Shown one piece after another: positions 7,381 through 15,097 of a DNA stretch of 23,869 nt. A program made the position numbers and the translations under genes. Each line of letters opens with the position of its first letter. The first letter of the stretch is position 1. The DNA is taken from the NCBI GenBank assembly GCA_900555925.1, contig USMU01000021.1, positions 1 through 23,869 on the forward strand, given 5' to 3'. Below the pieces are notes generated by a model. That model searched no databases. It was not told the DNA's origin and saw only the letters and a program-made list of their open reading frames with translations. This stretch comes from an uncultured Clostridium sp. (GTDB taxonomy: Bacteria; Bacillota; Clostridia; Christensenellales; Borkfalkiaceae).

Positions 7381-8259
7381 ATGATACGTACAAATATAAC
7401 CGGAATAGGGGACCCTTTTATTTTGAAGCATGGAGATACATATTACATGTACGCTACCTCTGCCCCGGACGGATTTCGTTATTTTACCTCGGACAATCTG
7501 ATTGATTGGAAAGAGGGGGGATATTGTTACCAAAACAGTCTGTGGGGAGAAAATAATTTTTGGGCGCCCGAGGTATATGAACGGGACGGGAAATTCTATA
7601 TGATTTTCACGGCACGCTGGAAGGAAAAGCACAGTTTGCGGATTGGGCTTGCGGCGGCGGACAGCCCCGAAGGACCGTTTCGGGATATTCATGACGGACC
7701 GTTGTTCGACTTCGGATATGCGGCGATAGATGCCACGTTATTTTTTGACGACGACGGAAAGGCTTACCTCTATTACGTCCGCGATTGCAGTGAAAATATT
7801 ATAGACGGCGTACATATCAGCAAGATTTACGGGGCGGAAATTGCTCGGGATTTTTCCTTTAAGAGCCAGCCGAAAATAATATCTTCTCCCGACGTGCCTT
7901 GGGAAACTTCCTTAAATCCCGAATGGCATTGGAATGAGGGACCCGCTCTTTTTAAGAAGGGGAAAAAATATTATCTCAATTATTCGGTGAATTGTTTCGA
8001 TTCCCGTGAATATTCCGTCGGCTGTTCCGAGGGTGATTCCCCGTTGGGACCCTTTGAGAAATATACGGACAATCCCATTCTCCAATACCGCGAGGACGAT
8101 TTTTCCGGCCCTGGACATAACTGTTTTTTTGAGAATGACGGAAAGTTGTATACGGCTTTTCATATCCACACCTTTTACAATCGACCGGGCGGAGACCGCC
8201 GCGCTTGTATCGCCGAAGTATATTTTGATGAAAACGAAAAAATGAGATTCCGCATTTGA
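7381..8259 (+). CDS. Cytoplasmic glycoside hydrolase family 43 (beta-xylosidase/arabinofuranosidase type)
   Basis: A 292-residue five-bladed beta-propeller glycosidase without a signal peptide, so it acts on imported oligosaccharides. The three GH43 carboxylates are visible: Asp11 (GDPFI, base), Asp117 (AIDATLF, pKa modulator) and Glu186 (NEGPAL, acid). The blade motif NFWAPEVYE is at about 59-67, and GPGHN further on carries a His of the type that binds the central metal ion. GH43 enzymes act mostly on xylose- or arabinose-containing side chains and backbones; which one cannot be read from sequence. AGGAG at 7371-7375 precedes the ATG by 5 bases. It is co-transcribed with the lacI gene 24 bases downstream, under the operator at 7238. 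Confidence 0.9.
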   Translation: MIRTNITGIGDPFILKHGDTYYMYATSAPDGFRYFTSDNLIDWKEGGYCYQNSLWGENNFWAPEVYERDGKFYMIFTARWKEKHSLRIGLAAADSPEGPFRDIHDGPLFDFGYAAIDATLFFDDDGKAYLYYVRDCSENIIDGVHISKIYGAEIARDFSFKSQPKIISSPDVPWETSLNPEWHWNEGPALFKKGKKYYLNYSVNCFDSREYSVGCSEGDSPLGPFEKYTDNPILQYREDDFSGPGHNCFFENDGKLYTAFHIHTFYNRPGGDRRACIAEVYFDENEKMRFRI

Positions 8260-8283
8260 CAAAGCGGTTTCGGGCAAGAGAAG

Positions 8284-9261
8284 ATGGAAAAGAGAGCAAG
8301 AGTGACAATTAAAGATGTGGCAAGAATCGCAAGAGTAACTCCTCAAACGGTTTCAAGAGCTTTGAGAGACGCTCCGGATATTGCGGCTTCTACAAAGACG
8401 AGAGTGCTGGAAATCGCCGCAAATCTCAATTATGTGAAAAATTCGACGGCCAGTGCGCTTCGAAGAGGCTCCACAAGATTAATTGCCATTATTTACGATA
8501 ATCTTATCAATCTCTACTTCTCCATTATGACCGATTTTATTCAATTTTCTCTCAAAGAGCTCGGTTATTCGACTTTAACAATGCCTTTTAGGCATTTCCG
8601 ACTCAACGAGGAAGCATATATGGCCGCGGTTTCTCATAATGTGGATGGCATTATCAGCTTCCTTGAACCCGAAGAATGTATATCAGCACTCGTCAAACGT
8701 TACAATGTTCCCGTATTGCTATTCGGCCGCCGTACCGCCGTAAAACGAGTGGATTGTATCCATACCGACGACGAGGAGGGCGGCAGATTGGCAGCGGAAC
8801 GATTGATTCGAGACGGATGCAGAAATATGGTCTGCATCACCGAGGCTTTGGAACTTACTTGTGCCTACGATCGTTTTAACGGCTTTGAAAGTGAATTGAA
8901 AAAAAATGGTCTTCCCTCACCTCGTATTATTGATCCCAACGAAGGAATTGAAAAGAGGCTTTTGGAGTTGAAAAATTCAGAAGAAGGATTTCCCGATGCT
9001 ATATTTTGTTTCAACGACATGCTCGCTTTTGAAACTCTCTATTTCATAGAAAAAAATCATTTGCCTGCCGTACGCTTGATTGGCTATGACAATGTTCAGC
9101 AGGAAATTCATATTCCTCACCGCCTGACTTCAATAGGAACAAACAAAATGGATATGGCTCGCCGCGCCAGCGAAATGATTGTTTCTAAATTGGAAGGAAA
9201 TGAAAAATCCCCTTCCCCTCAAAAGGAAAAAGTCTTTTTAGTGGAAGGGACTACCGCTTAA
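8284..9261 (+). CDS. LacI-family transcriptional regulator
   Basis: The 325-residue protein has the N-terminal LacI helix-turn-helix (VTIKDVARIARVTPQTVSRAL, about residues 7-27, written here with its usual DVA and TVSRAL signatures) and a hinge helix around 45-60 ending in ALRRGS. A periplasmic-binding-protein-like effector domain follows from about residue 65, with the family's FCFNDMLAF and LIGYDN segments. It should bind an oligosaccharide or sugar and release the operators at 7238 and 9344. The ribosome-binding site is weak (AAGAGAAG directly upstream), in keeping with low repressor expression. Its first 150 bases are AGA-rich and more AT-rich than neighbouring catabolic genes. It follows GH43 in the same unit, implying negative autoregulation. 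Confidence 0.93.
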   Translation: MEKRARVTIKDVARIARVTPQTVSRALRDAPDIAASTKTRVLEIAANLNYVKNSTASALRRGSTRLIAIIYDNLINLYFSIMTDFIQFSLKELGYSTLTMPFRHFRLNEEAYMAAVSHNVDGIISFLEPEECISALVKRYNVPVLLFGRRTAVKRVDCIHTDDEEGGRLAAERLIRDGCRNMVCITEALELTCAYDRFNGFESELKKNGLPSPRIIDPNEGIEKRLLELKNSEEGFPDAIFCFNDMLAFETLYFIEKNHLPAVRLIGYDNVQQEIHIPHRLTSIGTNKMDMARRASEMIVSKLEGNEKSPSPQKEKVFLVEGTTA

Positions 9262-9300
9262 ATTTTTTAATGTAAAACGTCTATCCGCAGCCGATGTGCC

Positions 9301-9322
9301 TTTTCGGTCAAATGACCGAAAA
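9301..9322. repeat. 22-bp inverted repeat after lacI
   Basis: TTTTCGGTCA at 9301-9310 and TGACCGAAAA at 9313-9322 form a perfect inverted repeat around two bases, 39 bases after the lacI stop. As RNA it folds into a 9-bp stem with an AAAT loop, but no T-tract follows on either strand, so it is a doubtful terminator. As DNA it could be a protein-binding site just upstream of the operator at 9342-9355. Confidence 0.5.
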
Positions 9323-9340
9323 ATAGGCTTATGGCATATA
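9312..9340 (+). promoter_or_regulatory. Tentative promoter of the surface-protein/transport operon
   Basis: A poor -35 box ATGACC (9312-9317) and a CATATA -10 box (9335-9340) are 17 bp apart and lie directly before the second operator, reproducing the promoter-operator geometry at 7201-7247. The boxes are weak and overlap the inverted repeat at 9301-9322, so an activator may be needed, or the true promoter may be elsewhere in the leader. Confidence 0.3.
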
Positions 9341-9341
9341 G

Positions 9342-9355
9342 CGTTAACGTTAACG
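9342..9355. promoter_or_regulatory. LacI-type operator, copy 2
   Basis: The 14-bp perfect palindrome CGTTAACGTTAACG contains the same TTAACGTTAA core found at 7238-7247. It lies between lacI and the large surface-protein operon, about 200 bases before the first start codon, and so links the lipoprotein, transporter and second GH43 genes to the same repressor. Confidence 0.75.
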
Positions 9356-9376
9356 AAATAAAAATTTAATGACACG

Positions 9377-9438
9377 TTCGCGCAAAAGCGCGAAAGACAC
9401 CCCCCGGGGGGTGTGCATTTAGAAATAAATGCACACCC
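9377..9438 (+). promoter_or_regulatory. Structured leader: three inverted repeats, two mutually exclusive
   Basis: Three inverted repeats follow each other in 62 bases. The first is TTCGCGC/GCGCGAA (9377-9394, AAAA loop). The second is an 18-bp perfect palindrome, ACACCCCCC with GGGGGGTGT (9397-9414). The third is a 12-bp perfect stem, GGGTGTGCATTT at 9409-9420 with AAATGCACACCC at 9427-9438, around a 6-base loop. Bases 9409-9414 belong to both the second and third stems, so these cannot form together. No T-tract follows, so this is not a plain terminator. It lies in the putative 5' leader of the lipoprotein gene, about 110 bases before its ribosome-binding site. Confidence 0.55.
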
Positions 9439-9558
9439 AAATAAAATTTACTCGGCGTTCTTTGAGAAAGGGGTAGATTAATTGAGAACTTATTCGGGGC
9501 CGATGTGACGGCACCGTATAAAATTCATATTCCAATATTCAAGACAGGAGGTCTTTGT

Positions 9559-12500
9559 ATGAGAAAGGGCAAGAAACTAATGATAGCTCTCATGGCACTA
9601 TTGAGCGCGGGCATGCTGTTTACGGCTGTCTCGTGCGGGGGCGGAGGGGACAATTCGAGTTCATCTGCCGCGCCCGGTAGCGACAGCAGTACGGGCTCTA
9701 CCTCCAGCGATACGGGTGGAGAGGATTCTGGCGGGGAAAATAGTTCTTCGTCATCGGGAACAGATGCGGAGCATTTAGATTCCGTTCCACAGTCCACGCT
9801 CAAAACGCGGGCGGACGCGGACGGAAGTATCGCGGAAGCCAACTGGTTTGCTGAATACGGCGAAACCGCGATGGAGTTTACCGTCTATGTCGAGGATTCC
9901 GCTATCTACACGGGCGGAAGCATTTATGACAACGACGGAGTGGAAATCATTCTTTCCAAGGTGCAGCACGTAAAAGGATATTCCGAAAAGACGATTTCCG
10001 TTTCCGTGGACGCTGCGGGAAACATAAAAGTAAAAAATTTGTTTACGAGCGTCGATGTGGAAGATTCGGGTATTACGGCTTCCGCGACAGAGTTTACCTT
10101 GACCGATGAAACCACTGACGGATACTATATCAACGTATCCGTGCCTTATTCCGCGACGGAAATTACAAAGGCGGAAATGGACGCAGCTGTGTGTTTCGGG
10201 CTCACCAATGCCGACAGTGCGGCGTCTTTGAAGAGCGTCTATGATTCTACCTATGGCACTATTTACGAAAATGTTCACACATATATTGCAATTACGTCCG
10301 ATAACACGTTTACTAAAAATCCCTATGTAAATTATAGTTTGGTTTGGGGCGACGCCAACGAGAATTTGAAGGCCTCCTCGGCGTGGAATACCGATGGCGA
10401 CGACGGTTCCGATTCTGCAAATATCTTTATGACGAAGACAGATGGCGACAGCTATATTTATATGCGCGAATCGAATGCCGATCCCTTCTATGCGGAAGTA
10501 AAAATCAATGTTACGGGACTTTTCAACGACGAAAAATGGGGAAAATTCGGGCTTACGGTAACGAGCGCCGACGGGACCAAGGGCTTCTTCTATTATGTGG
10601 ATGCAGCAGCCGCGGACGGAAAGAATTTCAATCAGGAAGCCGTCGGTTTGGGATTTAACGGACGTTCGGGAAAGGGAAGCGGAAGCTGGAAGAACGAATG
10701 GAAATCCATCGGTTCTTTGGGTGGTACTTCGGCTCAATATACGGGAGAAAATTATGTGACTCTCGGCATCTACCGTCAGGGTAGTGCTTATAAGCTGTAT
10801 GCAAACGGCGAGTTTATCTCTATGATCTCCTCGGATATAGGGGAAGATGAGGAAGCCTATGTCGGACTTGCTTCCTTCAATATCACCATGAAGGTCAAGG
10901 ATTATTCCCTTGAAACAGACCCCAATAATCTCGGCGATTATGAGATCGTAGTCGAAGAAAAAGACTATTTGTTTGTCGGGGACAGCTATATCGATACGGC
11001 TTTCTGGTATACCTACGACAATGTTTTCGGTGATCTTTCCGCTGCGAACGAGGGCGTTGGCGGAACCAAGACAGAGTATTGGCTGGGAATGGTCAATTCC
11101 CTCAAACAACGCTATGACCCCGCCAATATCGTTATGCATATCGGCGTCAACGACATAGATGACGGAAATACGACAGGGGAAGTGACTATTGAGCGGTTAA
11201 ATACTTTGATGGAAGCGTATCAAACGGCATTTCCCGAAGCGGACATTTACTATGTCGGACTTGTCCATAATATGATGTTCAAAAATAAGTGGGCGGAATA
11301 CGATAAAGTAAATGCACATATGAAAAAACTTGCGGAAGAAGATGCGCAAATCAATTTTATCGATATGGCGCAATACATTACCGCCGATGAATCGGGCTCT
11401 ACCATGAGCTGGTTCAATGCAGACGGCTTGCATTACGGCGTAGACGGTTATGCCGTATTTAATCGCGAACTTTGCAAGGCTTTGGGCATTGAACGCGTTT
11501 CCTCGAAAAACGGGCTCGGCGACGTGACGGCAGAAGGTGCTCCTGCATTCTCGTACAGCGGAGGTTGGGAATTCGATGCGGAAGGTGTGGCTCACAATAC
11601 GGGAAGGGACGAATCGCAAATTTTCCTCAGCAATTTGTACGCGGCCGATTTCTATGCCGAAGTGAAAATCTCCGTAAACGGCTTGAATAAACAGGACGAT
11701 TACCCCAAGGCGGGTATCGCCGTCCGTACCTCGACAGCAACTTATTTCTTCGGGCTCGACGCGAGAAAGCTCGATAACACGAATTCCTATAACAATAATT
11801 GGAGCAACGTATTCTATCGCCCCGAGACCATCAACAGGGCTTGGTCGGAATACTACAAGGACTATCAGTTCGTCTATGACGCGAGCTACGACTATAACAA
11901 CAATACTAGCTTTAAGACGCTGGGAGTCGTAAAGGTCGGAACGGCGCTTTATTTCCTCGCCGACGGAAAGGTAGTGAACTGTATCCTCGACGCCTATAAG
12001 GCCGATGAAAAAGCGGCGGTGTCCGTGTTCAATTTCAACATGGATATGTACGCGAAAGACCCGACTGTTATTACCGATGCTGCAAAACTGAAAGAGAAGC
12101 TCGATTCCTTAAAAATCTATGAAAATTCCGGGAAGAAGATTGACGGCGATATTTCCGATTGGACAGAGGCGCAGAAATCCAATCCTTATGAAATCCCCGT
12201 CGCCGACGGCAGAAGTGTGACGATTTATGCGACCATGGACACCGACGGAATTTATGTGTTCTACGACGTCGTTCATAACAGCTATGTTACCGATAAGGGA
12301 AATTGGTTTGACAATACAAACTTTGAGATTAAGTTCAAGGATAATATTCAGCGTTATGCTTCGGCATCCGGGCATAATTCGAGATGGGATGTAGCGACTC
12401 GCCAAATCAATGCGGCGAAATTTGTATCCAAACAGGAAGACGGAAAATGGCATACCACAGCGGAAGCATTTATCGCGTATTCCTGCATAGACGGAGTGGA

Positions 12501-13143
12501 CGTAAAAGATGCTTATACCATGATGGGCTTTGCCTGGAAAACGGGCGGCGAAAAAGGTTTTGCCTGGGCGGACGGCGATTATTGGTATGGTCCCGAAGCC
12601 GACCCCGGACTTAGAAATGTTATTGTTACGGCAAACGGCATTAAGACGGGAACGGAAAGAAAAATCGACGGCGACCTCGTCGATTGGGCGGAAGATACGT
12701 TTATACCCGCTAAAACGGCCGAGGGCGTTACGGCAAATTATTCAGCCTTCCTTGGCACTGACGGACTGTATCTTGCGTTAAAGATTGAAGCAAGTAAAAT
12801 CATCGTGGATCGTACTAACACGGGCGAACTTTGGCATCGGAATACGAATCTTGAATTTTTTGGTACGGACAACACGAATGCGGCACGCATCATAACGTTT
12901 GGCGGAAAGGTATATCATACGGGACAAGTTACGGACGCAGCCATAAATTATACGGACGGTGAGGAAAAGGATACGCTCGTATTTGAAATCTTTATCGCCA
13001 ATGAAAATATGAAGAATATTACGTCTGAAACAAAATCCGTCAAACTTGACTTCGGCGGACAGTTGTATACCGATGCGGCTCAGGAGGCAAATTGGCAGGA
13101 TTATTTGCGCGGGGCGGATATTTCCAAAAAAGCTCAGGCGTAA
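9559..13143 (+). CDS. Large multimodular surface lipoprotein with SGNH esterase and carbohydrate-binding modules
   Basis: The ATG at 9559 follows a perfect AGGAGG (9546-9551, 7 bases) and gives 1194 residues; an in-frame GTG at 9505 has no such site and would bury the signal peptide. Residues 1-25 are a lipoprotein signal (basic start, hydrophobic core, TAVS before Cys26), then a Ser/Gly/Asp linker to about 70. Modules, judged by motif: CBM9-like (about 75-255); concanavalin-like (about 255-455); SGNH/GDSL hydrolase (about 467-644) with nucleophile Ser476 in GDSY, Asn531 in GVND and Asp622/His625 in DGLH; a second concanavalin-like module (about 655-840); and two more CBM9-like domains (about 857-1027 and 1032-1187), each opening KIDGD-x2-DW. 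The catalytic module probably removes acetyl or other ester groups from a surface-bound polysaccharide; no glycosidase domain is seen. It is first in the transport operon, behind the second LacI operator. Confidence 0.85.
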   Translation: MRKGKKLMIALMALLSAGMLFTAVSCGGGGDNSSSSAAPGSDSSTGSTSSDTGGEDSGGENSSSSSGTDAEHLDSVPQSTLKTRADADGSIAEANWFAEYGETAMEFTVYVEDSAIYTGGSIYDNDGVEIILSKVQHVKGYSEKTISVSVDAAGNIKVKNLFTSVDVEDSGITASATEFTLTDETTDGYYINVSVPYSATEITKAEMDAAVCFGLTNADSAASLKSVYDSTYGTIYENVHTYIAITSDNTFTKNPYVNYSLVWGDANENLKASSAWNTDGDDGSDSANIFMTKTDGDSYIYMRESNADPFYAEVKINVTGLFNDEKWGKFGLTVTSADGTKGFFYYVDAAAADGKNFNQEAVGLGFNGRSGKGSGSWKNEWKSIGSLGGTSAQYTGENYVTLGIYRQGSAYKLYANGEFISMISSDIGEDEEAYVGLASFNITMKVKDYSLETDPNNLGDYEIVVEEKDYLFVGDSYIDTAFWYTYDNVFGDLSAANEGVGGTKTEYWLGMVNSLKQRYDPANIVMHIGVNDIDDGNTTGEVTIERLNTLMEAYQTAFPEADIYYVGLVHNMMFKNKWAEYDKVNAHMKKLAEEDAQINFIDMAQYITADESGSTMSWFNADGLHYGVDGYAVFNRELCKALGIERVSSKNGLGDVTAEGAPAFSYSGGWEFDAEGVAHNTGRDESQIFLSNLYAADFYAEVKISVNGLNKQDDYPKAGIAVRTSTATYFFGLDARKLDNTNSYNNNWSNVFYRPETINRAWSEYYKDYQFVYDASYDYNNNTSFKTLGVVKVGTALYFLADGKVVNCILDAYKADEKAAVSVFNFNMDMYAKDPTVITDAAKLKEKLDSLKIYENSGKKIDGDISDWTEAQKSNPYEIPVADGRSVTIYATMDTDGIYVFYDVVHNSYVTDKGNWFDNTNFEIKFKDNIQRYASASGHNSRWDVATRQINAAKFVSKQEDGKWHTTAEAFIAYSCIDGVDVKDAYTMMGFAWKTGGEKGFAWADGDYWYGPEADPGLRNVIVTANGIKTGTERKIDGDLVDWAEDTFIPAKTAEGVTANYSAFLGTDGLYLALKIEASKIIVDRTNTGELWHRNTNLEFFGTDNTNAARIITFGGKVYHTGQVTDAAINYTDGEEKDTLVFEIFIANENMKNITSETKSVKLDFGGQLYTDAAQEANWQDYLRGADISKKAQA

Positions 13144-13199
13144 GACCTCGAAACAGATTAAAGCGTAAAAGAGCGTTTTAGAAAAAGCGAAAATATTAT

Positions 13200-13232
13200 T
13201 TCCCGCCCGCGCTTTACGGGCGCGGGCGGGAA
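13200..13232 (+). other. Strong GC-rich hairpin between the esterase lipoprotein and the solute-binding protein
   Basis: TTCCCGCCCGCG (13200-13211) pairs perfectly with CGCGGGCGGGAA (13221-13232) across a 9-base loop. A-rich rather than T-rich sequence follows, so it is not a classical intrinsic terminator. Its place just before the solute-binding protein gene fits an mRNA-processing or 3'-end-protecting hairpin that lets binding protein and upstream gene differ in level; partial termination is the alternative. Confidence 0.6.
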
Positions 13233-13260
13233 GAAAAATACAAAAAAAGGAGTAAATTTT

Positions 13261-15063
13261 ATGAGGAAAGCAATCAAACTGACAGCTATGCTTCTTGCGG
13301 CATTGATGGTAGGCAGCGGACTTTCTGCCTGTAAAGATGATGGTGGCGGAGATGTCAGCATGGACTCTGACGGCAACGTTCGTCCCGGTGCCGACGGACC
13401 TACCAAAATTACCTTCTGGGGGTACGGCGACGATAACGAAATTTCCGTGTTTCAACAGCTGGTCAAAGATTTTAACGAGCTCTATGAAGGCGTAATTGAG
13501 GTCAACTACGAGACGAAAGCCAATGACAATTACAGCGAAAGCGCGCGTATGGCTCTCAGACAAAACAAGGCGAAAGTGGATATTCTTTACGTCGGCGACT
13601 CCGATTTCAAAGCCTATGCGGAGCTCGGTTATCTCGAACCTTTGGACGAATATCTCGCTACGAGCAAGGAAGTCGTGCTCGAAGATATGTGGGAAACCTC
13701 GGTAGACCGCTTCAAGTACGACGTGGAGACGACTACACAGGACGGACCTAATGCACATTATTGGGGAATTCCTAAGGACATAGGCCCTACGGTCATCTAT
13801 TATAACGAAACCTTTTTCAATAACGCGGGCGTAAAGGTTATTTCCGTCGCGGCAGAGGATCTCGACGAATTTAACGCCGGACAGCCCGATTCCCGCGGAA
13901 AGACAAAAGCCGATTACGGGATTACCGATACCGTCAAGGAAAAAGGGTATTTTGTCACCAGTGACGGACAGAAATGGTTTAACAATCAAGTGCCTATGAG
14001 CTGGGACGAGTGTGTGACGCTCTCGACGATTGTCCAGGAATCCGAACGCGCCAGACAGAAAACGGAAAACTTCTACGGATATTTTACGGAATGGTGGTTT
14101 AATTACGGCTGGTCGGTCGGCGGCGACTGTATCGAATACATAGAGACGGACGACGCGGCTTACAATGGCGGCTATTGGGATTTCACCCTGATGGACAACA
14201 CAAAGAACTATATTGTCGCCGATGACAACGAGGAGGGATATGACATCAACAGCAACCATTACGAAGCCGGTGAAATTATCTCTTGGAACGATAAACTCAA
14301 CGACCCCGAAACGAATAAGACCGTCCGCTCGTCCATTGTGGCGGACGCGGAGAGCGGGAGACTTAACGAGCTGCCCTCTCAGCGCGAAGCTTTCGTGGAA
14401 TTTGTCCGTATCGGACAGAAATCCACGGTGGAAGTAGATAACGGTCTGAAAGGATACGGTATTTGTCCCGCTCCTACCTCCCTCGGCGGAGATTCGGGAA
14501 AAACGGCGGCTTTTGCGCAGGGCAGCCTCGCCATGCTGGTGGACGGCAGATGGAACGTCGTCGATTTCAGAAAAAAGATGGACGACAAATGGCTTTGGGA
14601 CGTCGCTCCTCTCCCTCAGTACAAAGAATACGACGACGAGGGCAATATTACCGTACACGGCATAGAGGCGGGACATTCGGGAAGCGTTGCCCTCTGTATC
14701 AATGCGAAATCCACTAAAAAAACAGCGGCCTGGAAATTCGCGGAATACATCGGCGGCAAGACGGGACAGACCGCTCAGGCGAAGTCCGGTTTCGCTATTC
14801 CTTCCCAGAAAGACCTCGCAAACTCCGAAGTTTTCTTGCAGAGCGACCAAAATCCGAAAAATTCCATTGTGTTCGTCCGTGCGGCGGAGTATGAGACGCC
14901 CGGCGACTGGTGGTATCTCAGGGATAAAAAATGGATAGACGACTGGGCGGGCGTTTTGAACGGCGATGTCAGAAACGGTAACAAAACGCTGTCCGAATTT
15001 GAAAAAGATACAAAATATCTGAATACCTGGAATATTCTGAAAACCTATACTAAGAAATCCTAA
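13261..15063 (+). CDS. Extracellular solute-binding lipoprotein of a CUT1 sugar ABC importer
   Basis: A 600-residue family-1 solute-binding protein with a lipoprotein signal peptide (lipobox LSAC, Cys24) followed by a Gly/Asp-rich tether. The mature start PTKITFWGYGD, the segment YWGIPKDIGPTVIYYNETFFNNAGV near 165-190 (its key parts are GIPKD and YYN), the late FAQGSLAMLVDGRW and the C-terminal TQAKSG-like FAIPS region are typical of binding proteins for oligosaccharides. At 600 residues it is well above the usual 420-450, with extra loops around 195-260 and 300-375 that may enlarge the binding cleft. AGGAG at 13248-13252 precedes the ATG by 8 bases. Two CUT1 permeases follow, so it delivers sugar to them. 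Ligand unknown; a uronate-bearing xylo- or arabino-oligosaccharide is inferred. Confidence 0.92.
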   Translation: MRKAIKLTAMLLAALMVGSGLSACKDDGGGDVSMDSDGNVRPGADGPTKITFWGYGDDNEISVFQQLVKDFNELYEGVIEVNYETKANDNYSESARMALRQNKAKVDILYVGDSDFKAYAELGYLEPLDEYLATSKEVVLEDMWETSVDRFKYDVETTTQDGPNAHYWGIPKDIGPTVIYYNETFFNNAGVKVISVAAEDLDEFNAGQPDSRGKTKADYGITDTVKEKGYFVTSDGQKWFNNQVPMSWDECVTLSTIVQESERARQKTENFYGYFTEWWFNYGWSVGGDCIEYIETDDAAYNGGYWDFTLMDNTKNYIVADDNEEGYDINSNHYEAGEIISWNDKLNDPETNKTVRSSIVADAESGRLNELPSQREAFVEFVRIGQKSTVEVDNGLKGYGICPAPTSLGGDSGKTAAFAQGSLAMLVDGRWNVVDFRKKMDDKWLWDVAPLPQYKEYDDEGNITVHGIEAGHSGSVALCINAKSTKKTAAWKFAEYIGGKTGQTAQAKSGFAIPSQKDLANSEVFLQSDQNPKNSIVFVRAAEYETPGDWWYLRDKKWIDDWAGVLNGDVRNGNKTLSEFEKDTKYLNTWNILKTYTKKS

Positions 15064-15097
15064 TCGAAAAACTTTGATTGGAAAGGAGGACAATGAG

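Noticed and set aside
9377-9438. Reading the inverted-repeat cluster as a CRISPR array or an insertion-sequence end
   Set aside because: The repeats differ from one another and have no regular spacers, there is no transposase or target-site duplication, and no cas gene is present.
9505-9558. An upstream GTG start adding 18 residues to the esterase lipoprotein
   Set aside because: The ATG at 9559 has a perfect AGGAGG 7 bases upstream and gives a normal lipoprotein signal peptide; the extension would displace it.
9775-11139. A 454-codon minus-strand open frame inside the esterase lipoprotein gene
   Set aside because: Its sequence shows no domain, and it lies wholly within a gene with clear SGNH and CBM9-like motifs; it is a shadow of sense codon usage.
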